In this document: in pieces, positions 36,000 through 43,286 of the stretch
Layout: the number at the start of each line of letters is the position of its first letter
Position numbering within the stretch: the first letter of the stretch is position 1
NCBI RefSeq assembly: GCF_000444875.1
Contig: NC_021985.1
Coordinates: 7,088,170 to 7,152,169, forward strand
Direction: 5' to 3'
Length of the DNA: 64,000 bases
From: Streptomyces collinus Tu 365
GTDB taxonomy: Bacteria; Actinomycetota; Actinomycetes; Streptomycetales; Streptomycetaceae
Notes under the pieces: model-generated
Told to the model about the DNA's origin: nothing
The model's database searches: none
What the model saw: only the letters and a program-made list of their open reading frames with translations
Made by a program: the position numbers and the translations under genes

Positions 36000-36756
36000 A
36001 CTCCGGCCGGTCGTCCACCCCGCGGGGGTCAAGGACCGGCGCAGCGGTGAGCACTGGGGTGGACGCCTCTACATGCGTGAGGTGTCCCTGCGCGTCGACC
36101 GCTACCTGGTGAACACCAAGGTCACGCCCAACCAGCTCACGTACCTGATGACCGTGTGCGGTGTGCTCGCGGCCCCGGCCCTGCTGGTGCCCGGGATTCC
36201 GGGCGCCGTCCTCGGGGTGGTCGCCACCCAGCTGTACCTGCTGCTGGACTGCGTCGACGGCGAGATCGCGCGCTGGCGGAAGCAGTACTCGCTGAGCGGG
36301 GTCTACCTGGACCGGGTGGGCGCCTACCTCACCGACGCGGCCGTGCTGGTCGGGCTGGGCCTGCGCGCCGCCGACCTGTGGGGCGGCGGCCGCATCGACT
36401 GGCTGTGGGCCTTCCTCGGCACCCTCGCCGCGCTCGGCGCGATCCTGATCAAGGCCGAGACGGACCTGGTCGGCGTCGCCCGGCACCAGACCGGCAAGCC
36501 GCCGGTCCAGGAGTCGGCCGCGGAGCCGCGGTCCTCGGGCATGGCGCTGGCCCGCCGGGCCGCCGCGGCCCTGAAGTTCCACCGGCTGATCCTCGGGATC
36601 GAGGCGTCGCTGCTGATCCTGCTCCTCGCGGTCGCGGACCAGATCCACGGCGACCTGTTCTTCACCCGGCTCGGCACCGCCGTCCTCGCTGGCATCGCCA
36701 TGCTGCAGACCCTGCTGCACCTGGTGTCCATCCTCGCCTCCAGCAGGCTGAGGTGA
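35977..36756 (+). CDS. CDP-alcohol phosphotransferase (second, with one altered catalytic Asp)
   Basis: A 259-aa membrane protein of the CDP-alcohol phosphatidyltransferase family with about five or six helices. The motif reads DCVDGEIAR then GVYLDRVGA, so the fourth Asp of the usual D-x2-DG-x2-AR-x8-G-x3-D-x3-D pattern is Ala here. That residue is the proposed catalytic base, so the enzyme may use another base, as some subfamilies seem to. It probably works with the nucleotidyltransferase upstream. ATG at 35977 overlaps the dehydrogenase gene by 23 nt; the cytosolic N-terminus is about 20 residues. The RRAAAALKFHRL segment in the middle is a positively charged loop. Confidence 0.8.
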   Translation: MSRPSVAELRPVVHPAGVKDRRSGEHWGGRLYMREVSLRVDRYLVNTKVTPNQLTYLMTVCGVLAAPALLVPGIPGAVLGVVATQLYLLLDCVDGEIARWRKQYSLSGVYLDRVGAYLTDAAVLVGLGLRAADLWGGGRIDWLWAFLGTLAALGAILIKAETDLVGVARHQTGKPPVQESAAEPRSSGMALARRAAAALKFHRLILGIEASLLILLLAVADQIHGDLFFTRLGTAVLAGIAMLQTLLHLVSILASSRLR

Positions 36757-36761
36757 GCGGC

Positions 36762-37634
36762 ATGCGGGTCGGCGCGGTCATCATCACCATGGGCAACCGG
36801 CCCGAGGAGCTGCGTGCCCTCCTCGACTCCGTCGCCAAGCAGGACGGCGACCCGGTCGAGGTGGTCGTGGTCGGCAACGGCTCTCCCGTCCCGGACGTCC
36901 CCGAGGGCGTGCGGACCGTCGAGCTGCCCGAGAACCTGGGCATCCCCGGCGGCCGCAACGTCGGCATAGCGGCCTTCGGGCCCAGCGGGCGCGACGTCGA
37001 CATAGTGCTGTTCCTCGACGACGACGGCCTGCTCGCCCGCCACGACACCGCCGAGCTGTGCCGGCAGGCGTTCGAGGCCGACCCCGAGCTCGGCATCATC
37101 AGCTTCCGCATCGCCGACCCCGAGACCGGCGAGACCCAGCGCCGCCACGTGCCCCGGCTGCGCGCCTCCGACCCGATGCGCTCCTCCCGGGTCACCACCT
37201 TCCTCGGCGGCGCCAACGCCGTCCGCACCCGCGTCTTCGCCGACGCCGGTGTCCTGCCGGACGAGTTCTTCTACGCCCACGAGGAGACCGACCTCGCGTG
37301 GCGGGCGCTCGACGCGGGCTGGATGATCGACTACCGGGCCGACATGGTGCTGTACCACCCGACGACCGCGCCCTCGCGGCACGCGGTGTACCACCGCATG
37401 GTCGCCCGCAACCGGGTCTGGCTGGCCCGCCGCAACCTCCCCGCCGCACTGGTCCCCGTCTACCTCGGGGTCTGGCTGCTGCTCACCCTGCTGCGCCGCC
37501 CCTCCGGACCGGCCCTGAAGGCCTGGCTCGGCGGCTTCCGCGAGGGCTGGACCAGCCCGTGCGGCCCCCGCCGTCCCATGCGGTGGCGTACGGTGTGGCG
37601 GCTGACCCGACTGGGCCGGCCCCCGATCATCTGA
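36762..37634 (+). CDS. Family 2 glycosyltransferase
   Basis: A 290-aa GT-A fold glycosyltransferase. VGAVIITMGNRPEELRALLDSVAKQ at the start, ENLGIPGGRNVGI near residue 55 and the LFLDDDG metal motif near 85 match GT2 enzymes related to rhamnosyl- and galactofuranosyl-type transferases; GGANAVRTRVF and the EETDLAWRALDAGW block follow. The C-terminal segment has a hydrophobic helix (PVYLGVWLLLTLL) that may hold it at the membrane. Start: ATG at 36762 has GAGGTGA in front. An alternative GTG at 36753 overlaps the previous stop as GTGA. It likely adds a sugar to the CDP-alcohol-derived lipid or polymer. Confidence 0.85.
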   Translation: MRVGAVIITMGNRPEELRALLDSVAKQDGDPVEVVVVGNGSPVPDVPEGVRTVELPENLGIPGGRNVGIAAFGPSGRDVDIVLFLDDDGLLARHDTAELCRQAFEADPELGIISFRIADPETGETQRRHVPRLRASDPMRSSRVTTFLGGANAVRTRVFADAGVLPDEFFYAHEETDLAWRALDAGWMIDYRADMVLYHPTTAPSRHAVYHRMVARNRVWLARRNLPAALVPVYLGVWLLLTLLRRPSGPALKAWLGGFREGWTSPCGPRRPMRWRTVWRLTRLGRPPII

Positions 37635-37665
37635 CAAGCTCGATGTGCGGGGCGGCGCACCTCCG

Positions 37666-37681
37666 CGCCCCCCGGGGGGCG
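37666..37681. repeat. 16-bp G/C palindrome before the ABC permease
   Basis: CGCCCCCC directly followed by GGGGGGCG, with GGCGGC/GCCGCC flanks. It lies in the 155-bp gap between the glycosyltransferase and the ABC permease, the only real gap in the run, and could be a partial terminator, so the ABC genes may also have their own promoter. Confidence 0.35.
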
Positions 37682-37789
37682 GATCCGCCGCACGCGGACG
37701 GGGCACCCGTACCCGCGAGCACGCACACTCGAACACGACGCACACGACCCATTCGAACTCGACGCTCTAGAAGACGAAAGCTTCCACCT

Positions 37790-38719
37790 GTGAGTGAGAC
37801 AACGCACGACGGCGGTGTCGCGGTGACCGCGGCCCCGTCGCCCGACGAGGGACTGACGGCGGCGCAGCTCGCCGACAAGTACGGGCTCGCCGTGAGCGGT
37901 GCCCGGCCCACCCTCGTCGAGTACGTCCGTCAGCTGTGGGGGCGGCGCCACTTCATCCTCGCCTTCTCCCAGGCGAAGCTGACCGCGCAGTACAGCCAGG
38001 CCAAGCTCGGCCAGCTGTGGCAGGTGGCGACCCCGCTGCTGAACGCGGCGGTCTACTACTTCATCTTCGGCGTCATCCTGCACGCCAGCCGCGGCATGTC
38101 CAAGGACGTGTACATCCCGTTCCTGGTCACCGGCGTGTTCGTGTTCACGTTCACGCAGAGCTCGGTCATGTCGGGCGTCCGGGCGATCGCCGGCAACCTG
38201 GGCCTGGTGCGCGCCCTGCACTTCCCGCGCGCCTCGCTGCCCGTCTCCTTCTCGCTGCAGCAGCTCCAGCAGCTGCTCTTCTCGATGATCGTGATGTTCA
38301 TCGTGGCGATCGGCTTCGGCAGCTACCCGGGCCTGTCCTGGCTGCTGATCGTGCCGGTGCTGTGCCTGCAGTTCCTGTTCAACACCGGGCTGGCGCTGAT
38401 CGTGGCCCGCATGGGCGCCAAGACGCCCGACCTCGCCCAGCTCATGCCGTTCGTGCTGCGCACCTGGATGTACGCCTCGGGCGTCATGTTCTCCATCAGC
38501 AAGATGATGGAGGGCCGTCCGGAGTGGGTGGTCCGCCTGCTCCAGGTCAACCCGGCGGCGGTCTACATGGACCTGATGCGGTTCGCGCTGATCGACGGGT
38601 ACGGCGCCGGCAACCTGCCGCCGCACGTGTGGGGCATCGCCCTGTTCTGGGCCGTGGCCGTCTTCGCCGGCGGCTTCGTGTACTTCTGGAAGGCGGAGGA
38701 GAGGTACGGCCGTGGCTGA
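37790..38719 (+). CDS. ABC-2 type polysaccharide/teichoic acid exporter permease
   Basis: A 309-aa permease with six predicted membrane helices after an N-terminal hydrophilic region of about 45 residues. The RRHFILAFSQAKLTAQYSQAKLGQLWQVATPLLNAAVYYFIFGVIL stretch (residues about 48-95) is characteristic of the Wzm/TagG/RfbA family, which exports lipid-linked polymers. GTG at 37790 is chosen; the protein then begins VSETTHDGG. It overlaps the ATPase gene by 8 nt. Partner and placement suggest export of the product made by the CDP-alcohol/glycosyltransferase genes upstream. Confidence 0.88.
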   Translation: MSETTHDGGVAVTAAPSPDEGLTAAQLADKYGLAVSGARPTLVEYVRQLWGRRHFILAFSQAKLTAQYSQAKLGQLWQVATPLLNAAVYYFIFGVILHASRGMSKDVYIPFLVTGVFVFTFTQSSVMSGVRAIAGNLGLVRALHFPRASLPVSFSLQQLQQLLFSMIVMFIVAIGFGSYPGLSWLLIVPVLCLQFLFNTGLALIVARMGAKTPDLAQLMPFVLRTWMYASGVMFSISKMMEGRPEWVVRLLQVNPAAVYMDLMRFALIDGYGAGNLPPHVWGIALFWAVAVFAGGFVYFWKAEERYGRG

Positions 38720-39491
38720 GCGCAACACCGGGGACCCGCGCCCCACCGTCATCGCGGACGAGCTGCACATCGTCTACCGCGTCAACGGCGCCAAGACCGG
38801 CAAGGGCAGCGCCACCGCGGCGCTCAGCCGCATCCTGAAGCGCGGCGAGGAGCGGGGCGTGCGCAAGGTGCACGCCGTGCGCGGGGTGTCCTTCGTCGCC
38901 TACCGCGGCGAGGCCATCGGCCTGATCGGCTCCAACGGCTCGGGCAAGTCCACCCTGCTGCGGGCCATCGCCGGGCTGCTGCCCGCCGAGAAGGGCAAGG
39001 TCTACACCGACGGCCAGCCCTCGCTGCTCGGTGTCAACGCGGCCCTGATGAACGACCTGACCGGCGAGCGCAACGTCATCCTCGGCGGCCTCGCCATGGG
39101 CATGTCCCGGGAGCAGGTCAAGGAGCGGTATCAGGACATCGTCGACTTCTCCGGGATCAACGAGAAGGGCGACTTCATCACCCTGCCGATGCGGACCTAC
39201 TCCTCCGGCATGGCGGCCCGGCTGCGGTTCTCCATCGCGGCCGCCAAGGACCACGACGTCCTCATGATCGACGAGGCGCTGGCCACCGGCGACCGCAAGT
39301 TCCAGAAGCGTTCCGAGGAACGCATCCGGGAACTGCGCAAGGAGGCCGGCACGGTATTTCTGGTCAGCCACAACAACAAGTCCATCCGGGACACCTGCAA
39401 CCGGGTCCTGTGGCTGGAGCGCGGTGAGCTGCGCATGGACGGCCCGACGGACGAGGTCCTGAAGGAATACGAGAAGTTCACGGGTAAGTAG
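38712..39491 (+). CDS. ABC exporter ATP-binding protein (TagH/Wzt-like)
   Basis: A 259-aa ATPase. Walker A GSNGSGKST lies near residue 77, Walker B VLMIDEALATGD near 178, and the YSSGMAARLRFSIA signature near 157 (S-x-G-M form) together with LLGVNAALMNDLTGERNV is diagnostic of the TagH/Wzt/RfbB polymer-export group. There is no long C-terminal substrate domain, unlike O-antigen Wzt proteins with carbohydrate-binding modules, so chain length is probably not sensed here. A loop with GKGSATAALSRILKRGEERG before Walker A is typical for actinobacterial members. It ends at a strong terminator. Confidence 0.9.
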   Translation: MAERNTGDPRPTVIADELHIVYRVNGAKTGKGSATAALSRILKRGEERGVRKVHAVRGVSFVAYRGEAIGLIGSNGSGKSTLLRAIAGLLPAEKGKVYTDGQPSLLGVNAALMNDLTGERNVILGGLAMGMSREQVKERYQDIVDFSGINEKGDFITLPMRTYSSGMAARLRFSIAAAKDHDVLMIDEALATGDRKFQKRSEERIRELRKEAGTVFLVSHNNKSIRDTCNRVLWLERGELRMDGPTDEVLKEYEKFTGK

Positions 39492-39503
39492 CCCGATTTC
39501 GGC

Positions 39504-39538
39504 CAGGGCCCCGCCGGCAACCGTCCGGCGGGGCCCTG
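39504..39538 (+). terminator. Strong intrinsic-type terminator after the ABC exporter
   Basis: CAGGGCCCCGCCGG (39504-39517), 7-nt loop, CCGGCGGGGCCCTG (39525-39538): a perfect 14-bp stem 13 nt past the stop. It separates the export run from the hopanoid operon. Confidence 0.85.
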
Positions 39539-39544
39539 CGTCTG

Positions 39545-39727
39545 CAAAGGAAGCGTCAACTCCTTTGAGGCTTAGGAATCTTGACGTCAATCGGTGTGTT
39601 GTTGTGATGTGCAGGACACCCCGACGGACCAGGCCGCGTTGTACAACGTAAGCTGTACCGGTGCCGGAAAGCGGCAACTGGGGCGATAATGCGCGGCATC
39701 CTACGCCGGGCCGTCCCGCGGACGGCC
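39545..39727 (+). promoter_or_regulatory. Hopanoid operon control region with four dyads
   Basis: This roughly 250-bp region before the first hopanoid ORF is less GC-rich than its surroundings. It holds CAAAGGA...TCCTTTG (39545-39567), TTGACGTCAA (39581-39590, whose TTGACG could be a -35), CGTTGTACAACG (39637-39648) and GGCCGTCC(CGC)GGACGGCC (39709-39727). GATAAT (39685-39690) and TAGTGT (39751-39756) are possible -10 hexamers without clear -35 partners. The exact start site cannot be chosen from sequence alone. Confidence 0.5.
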
Positions 39728-39789
39728 GGATGGCGTGTCCGAAATAGTGTGTATTGGGTCGGCAGTGTAGAACGGGAGATGTGACGGCA

Positions 39790-39855
39790 ATGGCTACGGA
39801 AACTCCCCAGCTCGGCGGAGCGTGTGCCGTCCCCGCCCCGGGCAGCGCGCGGTGA
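39790..39855 (+). CDS. Possible 21-aa leader peptide coupled to hpnC
   Basis: ATG at 39790, with GGGAG upstream, opens a 21-codon frame (starting MATETPQLGGACAVPAP) whose TGA overlaps the hpnC GTG as GTGA. Such overlap couples translation. It has no known domain and could either be a leader or a small protein. It is too short for codon bias to be decisive. Confidence 0.4.
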   Translation: MATETPQLGGACAVPAPGSAR

Positions 39856-40748
39856 CGGGAAGCGACACGGCGCACGCTCTGGAACGCGCCACCCTGGACA
39901 AGGCCGCGAGCGAGAACTTCCCCGTGGCCCCCTTCTTCCTGCCCCGGGACTGGCGCGACGACCTCATGGCCGTCTACGGCTTCGCCCGCCTCGTGGACGA
40001 CATCGGCGACGGCGACCTCGCCCCCGGCGGCGCCGACGCGCGCGTGCTCGGCGTTTCGGCCACGGACGCCGAGGACCGCCTGGTCCTGCTCGACGCCTTC
40101 GAGAAGGACCTGCGGCGGGTCTTCGACGGCAGCCCGCGCCACCCCCTGCTGCGCCGCCTGCAGCCCACGGTCCGCCGGCGCGGGCTCACCCCCGAGCCCT
40201 TCCTCGGCCTGATCGCCGCCAACCGCCAGGACCAGCTCGTCGCCCGTTACGAGACCTACGACGACCTGCTCGCCTACTGCGAACTGTCGGCCAACCCGGT
40301 CGGCCGTCTCGTCCTCGCCGTCACCGGCACCTCGACCCCCGAACGGGTCCGGCTGTCCGACGCGATCTGCACGGCGCTGCAGATCGTGGAGCACCTCCAG
40401 GACGTCGCCGAGGACCTCGGCCGCGACCGGATCTACCTGCCCGCGGCGGACATGAAGCGCTTTCACGTGCAGGAAACGGATCTCTCCCGGAAAACCGCGG
40501 GCGCATCGGTGCGCGCCCTGGTTGCATACGAGGCGCAACGCGCCCGCGATCTGCTGAATGAAGGCGCCCCCCTGATGGGTAGCGTCCACGGCAGGTTGAA
40601 GCTGCTGCTCGCGGGGTTCGTGGCGGGGGGAAGGGCGGCGATCAGGGCGATCGCCGCCGCCGAATACGACGTACTTCCCGGCCCGCCCAAGCCCGGCAAG
40701 GTCCAGTTGCTGCGCGAGGTGGGCGTGACCCTGCGAGGAGAGAGGTGA
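39852..40748 (+). CDS. hpnC: Hydroxysqualene synthase HpnC
   Basis: A 298-aa member of the squalene/phytoene synthase family. HpnC converts presqualene diphosphate to hydroxysqualene, the second step from FPP to squalene in the three-enzyme bacterial route. First Asp-rich motif FARLVDDIGDGD lies near residue 43 and the second, HLQDVAEDLGRDRIYLP, near 183. It starts at GTG 39852, overlapping the leader ORF, and its stop overlaps the hpnD start (GTGA). Gene order hpnC-hpnD-hpnE confirms the assignment relative to the very similar HpnD. Confidence 0.93.
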   Translation: MTGSDTAHALERATLDKAASENFPVAPFFLPRDWRDDLMAVYGFARLVDDIGDGDLAPGGADARVLGVSATDAEDRLVLLDAFEKDLRRVFDGSPRHPLLRRLQPTVRRRGLTPEPFLGLIAANRQDQLVARYETYDDLLAYCELSANPVGRLVLAVTGTSTPERVRLSDAICTALQIVEHLQDVAEDLGRDRIYLPAADMKRFHVQETDLSRKTAGASVRALVAYEAQRARDLLNEGAPLMGSVHGRLKLLLAGFVAGGRAAIRAIAAAEYDVLPGPPKPGKVQLLREVGVTLRGER

Positions 40749-41704
40749 TCCGGACCGTGGAGTCTGAGCACGTCTCGGCACCGGTACTCGCCGCCTACAG
40801 CTACTGCGAGGCCGTCACCGGACAGCAGGCCCGCAACTTCGCCTACGGCATCCGGTTGCTCCCGACGCCCAAGCGCCGCGCCATGTCGGCGCTGTACGCG
40901 CTTTCCCGGCGCGTCGACGACATCGGCGACGGCGAGCTGCCGGGCGAGGCCAAGGTGGCCCGGCTCGAGGACACCAGGGCGCTGCTCGCCCGGGTCCGCG
41001 AGGGCGCCGTCGAGGAGGACGACACCGACCCGGTGGCCGTCGCCCTCGCGCATGCCGCCCGCGCCTTCCCGATCCCGCTCGGCGGCCTGGACGAGCTGAT
41101 CGACGGCGTCCAGATGGACGTGCGCGGGGAGACCTACGAGACCTGGGACGACCTCAAGGTCTACTGCCGCTGCGTGGCCGGCGCCATCGGGCGGCTCTCG
41201 CTCGGCGTGTTCGGCACCGAACCGGGGGCGCGCGGCGCCGAGCGCGCACCGGAGTACGCCGACACGCTCGGGCTCGCGCTGCAGCTCACCAACATCCTCC
41301 GGGACGTCCGCGAGGACGCCCTGGGCGGCCGCACCTACCTGCCCGCCGACGACCTGGCCAAGTTCGGCTGCTCGGCCGGGTTCGGCGGGCCGACGCCTCC
41401 CGAGGGATCCGACTTCGCGGGCCTCGTGCACTTCGAGGTGCGACGGGCCCGCGCCCTCTTCGCCGAGGGCTACCGCCTGCTGCCCATGCTCGACCGGCGC
41501 AGCGGCGCCTGCGTGGCCGCCATGGCCGGCATCTACCGCCGGCTCCTCGACCGCATCGAGCGCGACCCGGAGGCCGTGCTGCGCGGCCGGGTCTCCCTGC
41601 CCGGCCGGGAGAAGGCCTACGTCGCCGTACGCGGACTGTCCGGACTCGACACCCGGCACGTGTCCCGGCACGTGTCCCGGCGCACCGTCAGGAGGCGCGC
41701 CTGA
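40745..41704 (+). CDS. hpnD: Presqualene diphosphate synthase HpnD
   Basis: A 319-aa squalene/phytoene synthase family enzyme that condenses two FPP to presqualene diphosphate. Motifs: SRRVDDIGDGELPG near residue 56 and NILRDVREDALGGRTYLP near 184. YALSRRVDDIGD is the metal-binding first Asp-rich motif. The C-terminus ends with a 12-bp repeat encoding RHVSRHVSRR. Its start overlaps hpnC and its stop overlaps the next small ORF (TGATG). Confidence 0.93.
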   Translation: MIRTVESEHVSAPVLAAYSYCEAVTGQQARNFAYGIRLLPTPKRRAMSALYALSRRVDDIGDGELPGEAKVARLEDTRALLARVREGAVEEDDTDPVAVALAHAARAFPIPLGGLDELIDGVQMDVRGETYETWDDLKVYCRCVAGAIGRLSLGVFGTEPGARGAERAPEYADTLGLALQLTNILRDVREDALGGRTYLPADDLAKFGCSAGFGGPTPPEGSDFAGLVHFEVRRARALFAEGYRLLPMLDRRSGACVAAMAGIYRRLLDRIERDPEAVLRGRVSLPGREKAYVAVRGLSGLDTRHVSRHVSRRTVRRRA

Positions 41705-41862
41705 TGGGTTCTGCGGGGCTGGCGCGCACCGGGGCGCCGGCCGGATCCGGCGACCGGACGCGGCGGGCAACCCTCCGCCGCGGCGTGGCGTCCCTGACTG
41801 CGACGGCCGACCGTGCACCGTTCATCCAGCACGCCCGGCACGCACGGAAGGACGCAGGATGA
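41704..41862 (+). CDS. 52-aa conserved-type small protein in the hopanoid operon (DUF6380-like)
   Basis: ATG at 41704 overlaps the hpnD stop and its TGA (41860-41862) overlaps the hpnE ATG, so it is translationally coupled on both sides, which argues strongly that it is translated. The 52 residues are basic, with RRATLRRGVASLTATADRAPF in the middle and HARHARKDAG at the end. The ATLRRGVASLTAT pattern recalls a small streptomycete family that I believe is DUF6380; this was not checked. No membrane helix or known motif is present. It could be a leader, a small partner of the squalene enzymes or a coupling device. Confidence 0.6.
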   Translation: MGSAGLARTGAPAGSGDRTRRATLRRGVASLTATADRAPFIQHARHARKDAG

Positions 41863-43286
41863 GCGAGGGCTCACGCCACACGGAGGCGCAGGCCGGCACC
41901 CCGGCACCCGGAGGGCGCCGTGCCGTCGTCGTCGGCGGCGGTCTCGCCGGGATCACCGCGGCGCTCGCGCTCGCCGACGCGGGCATCGGGGTCACCCTGC
42001 TCGAAGGCCGGCCCCGGCTGGGCGGCCTCGCCTTCTCCTTCCGCCGAGGCGAGCTGACCGTCGACAACGGCCAGCACGTCTACCTGCGCTGCTGCACCGC
42101 CTACCGCTGGTTCCTCGACCGGATCGAGGGCGCGGCGCTGGCACCGCTGCAGAACCGCCTGGACGTACCCGTCGTCGACGTCGCCAAGCCCGAGGGCCGG
42201 CGGCTCGGCCGGCTGCGGCGCGACCCGCTGCCGGTCCCGCTCCACCTGGGGCGCAGCCTGGCCGCCTATCCGCACCTCTCGCTCGCCGAGCGTGCCGCCG
42301 TCGGGCGGGCCGCGCTCGCGCTCAAGGCGCTCGACCCCACCGATCCGGCCCTGGACGACCAGGACTTCGGCGGCTGGCTGACCGCGCACGGCCAGTCGGC
42401 GCGCGCCGTCGAGGCCCTGTGGGACCTGGTCGGGGTCGCCACCCTCAACGCGGTCGCGGGCGACGCCTCGCTGGGGCTCGCCGCGATGGTGTTCAAGACC
42501 GGTCTGCTGTCCGAGCCGGGCGCGGCCGACATCGGCTGGGCCCACGTCCCGCTGGGCGAACTGCACGACCGGCTGGCCCGCAAGGCGCTCGACTCCGCGG
42601 GTGTCCGTACCGAGGTCCGTTCACGCGTCACCTCCATCTCCTCCAACGGAAACGGGACCTGGAGCGTTCAGGTTCCCGGCGAGACGCTGCACGCCGACGC
42701 CGTCGTGCTCGCCGTACCCCAGCGCGAGACGCACGACCTGCTGCCGCACGGCGCGCTGGACGCCCCCGGGCGGCTGCTGGACATCGGCACCGCGCCGATC
42801 CTCAACGTGCACGTCGTCTACGACCGCAAGGTGCTCGCCCGGCCCTTCTTCGCCGCCCTCGGCACCCCCGTGCAGTGGGTCTTCGACCGGACCGACGCCT
42901 CCGGGCTCGGCGCGGGGCAGTACCTGGCGATGTCCCAGTCCGCCGCGCAGGACGACATCGACGCACCCGTCGCCGACCTCCGCGCGCGCTACCTGCCCGA
43001 GTTGGAACGGCTGATCCCGGGCACCCGCGGCGCGGTGGTGCGGGACTTCTTCGTGACCCGGGAGCGCACGGCCACGTTCGCCCCCACCCCCGGCGTCGGG
43101 CGGCTGCGGCCCGGCGCCCGTACCAAGTCCCCCGGCCTGTACCTGGCCGGAGCGTGGACCGCCACCGGGTGGCCCGCGACCATGGAAAGTGCGGTCCGCA
43201 GTGGAGTGAGCGCGGCCGACGCCGCGCTGAGCGCCCTGGGCCGGCCCCGCCCGAGCCGTCTCTTCGCGTTCGAGGAGGCGGCCTGA
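41859..43286 (+). CDS. hpnE: Hydroxysqualene dehydroxylase HpnE
   Basis: A 475-aa FAD-dependent amine oxidase/phytoene desaturase-like enzyme that reduces hydroxysqualene to squalene. The FAD motif VVVGGGLAGITAALALADAG lies near residue 23, with the GRPRLGGLAFSFRRGELTVDNGQHVYL segment next and a C-terminal LYLAGAWTATGWPATMESAVRSG block near 428 (second FAD contact). GTG/ATG overlaps with the small ORF before it and with the prenyl synthase after it fix the operon. GGAAGGACGCAGG precedes the ATG. Confidence 0.92.
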   Translation: MSEGSRHTEAQAGTPAPGGRRAVVVGGGLAGITAALALADAGIGVTLLEGRPRLGGLAFSFRRGELTVDNGQHVYLRCCTAYRWFLDRIEGAALAPLQNRLDVPVVDVAKPEGRRLGRLRRDPLPVPLHLGRSLAAYPHLSLAERAAVGRAALALKALDPTDPALDDQDFGGWLTAHGQSARAVEALWDLVGVATLNAVAGDASLGLAAMVFKTGLLSEPGAADIGWAHVPLGELHDRLARKALDSAGVRTEVRSRVTSISSNGNGTWSVQVPGETLHADAVVLAVPQRETHDLLPHGALDAPGRLLDIGTAPILNVHVVYDRKVLARPFFAALGTPVQWVFDRTDASGLGAGQYLAMSQSAAQDDIDAPVADLRARYLPELERLIPGTRGAVVRDFFVTRERTATFAPTPGVGRLRPGARTKSPGLYLAGAWTATGWPATMESAVRSGVSAADAALSALGRPRPSRLFAFEEAA

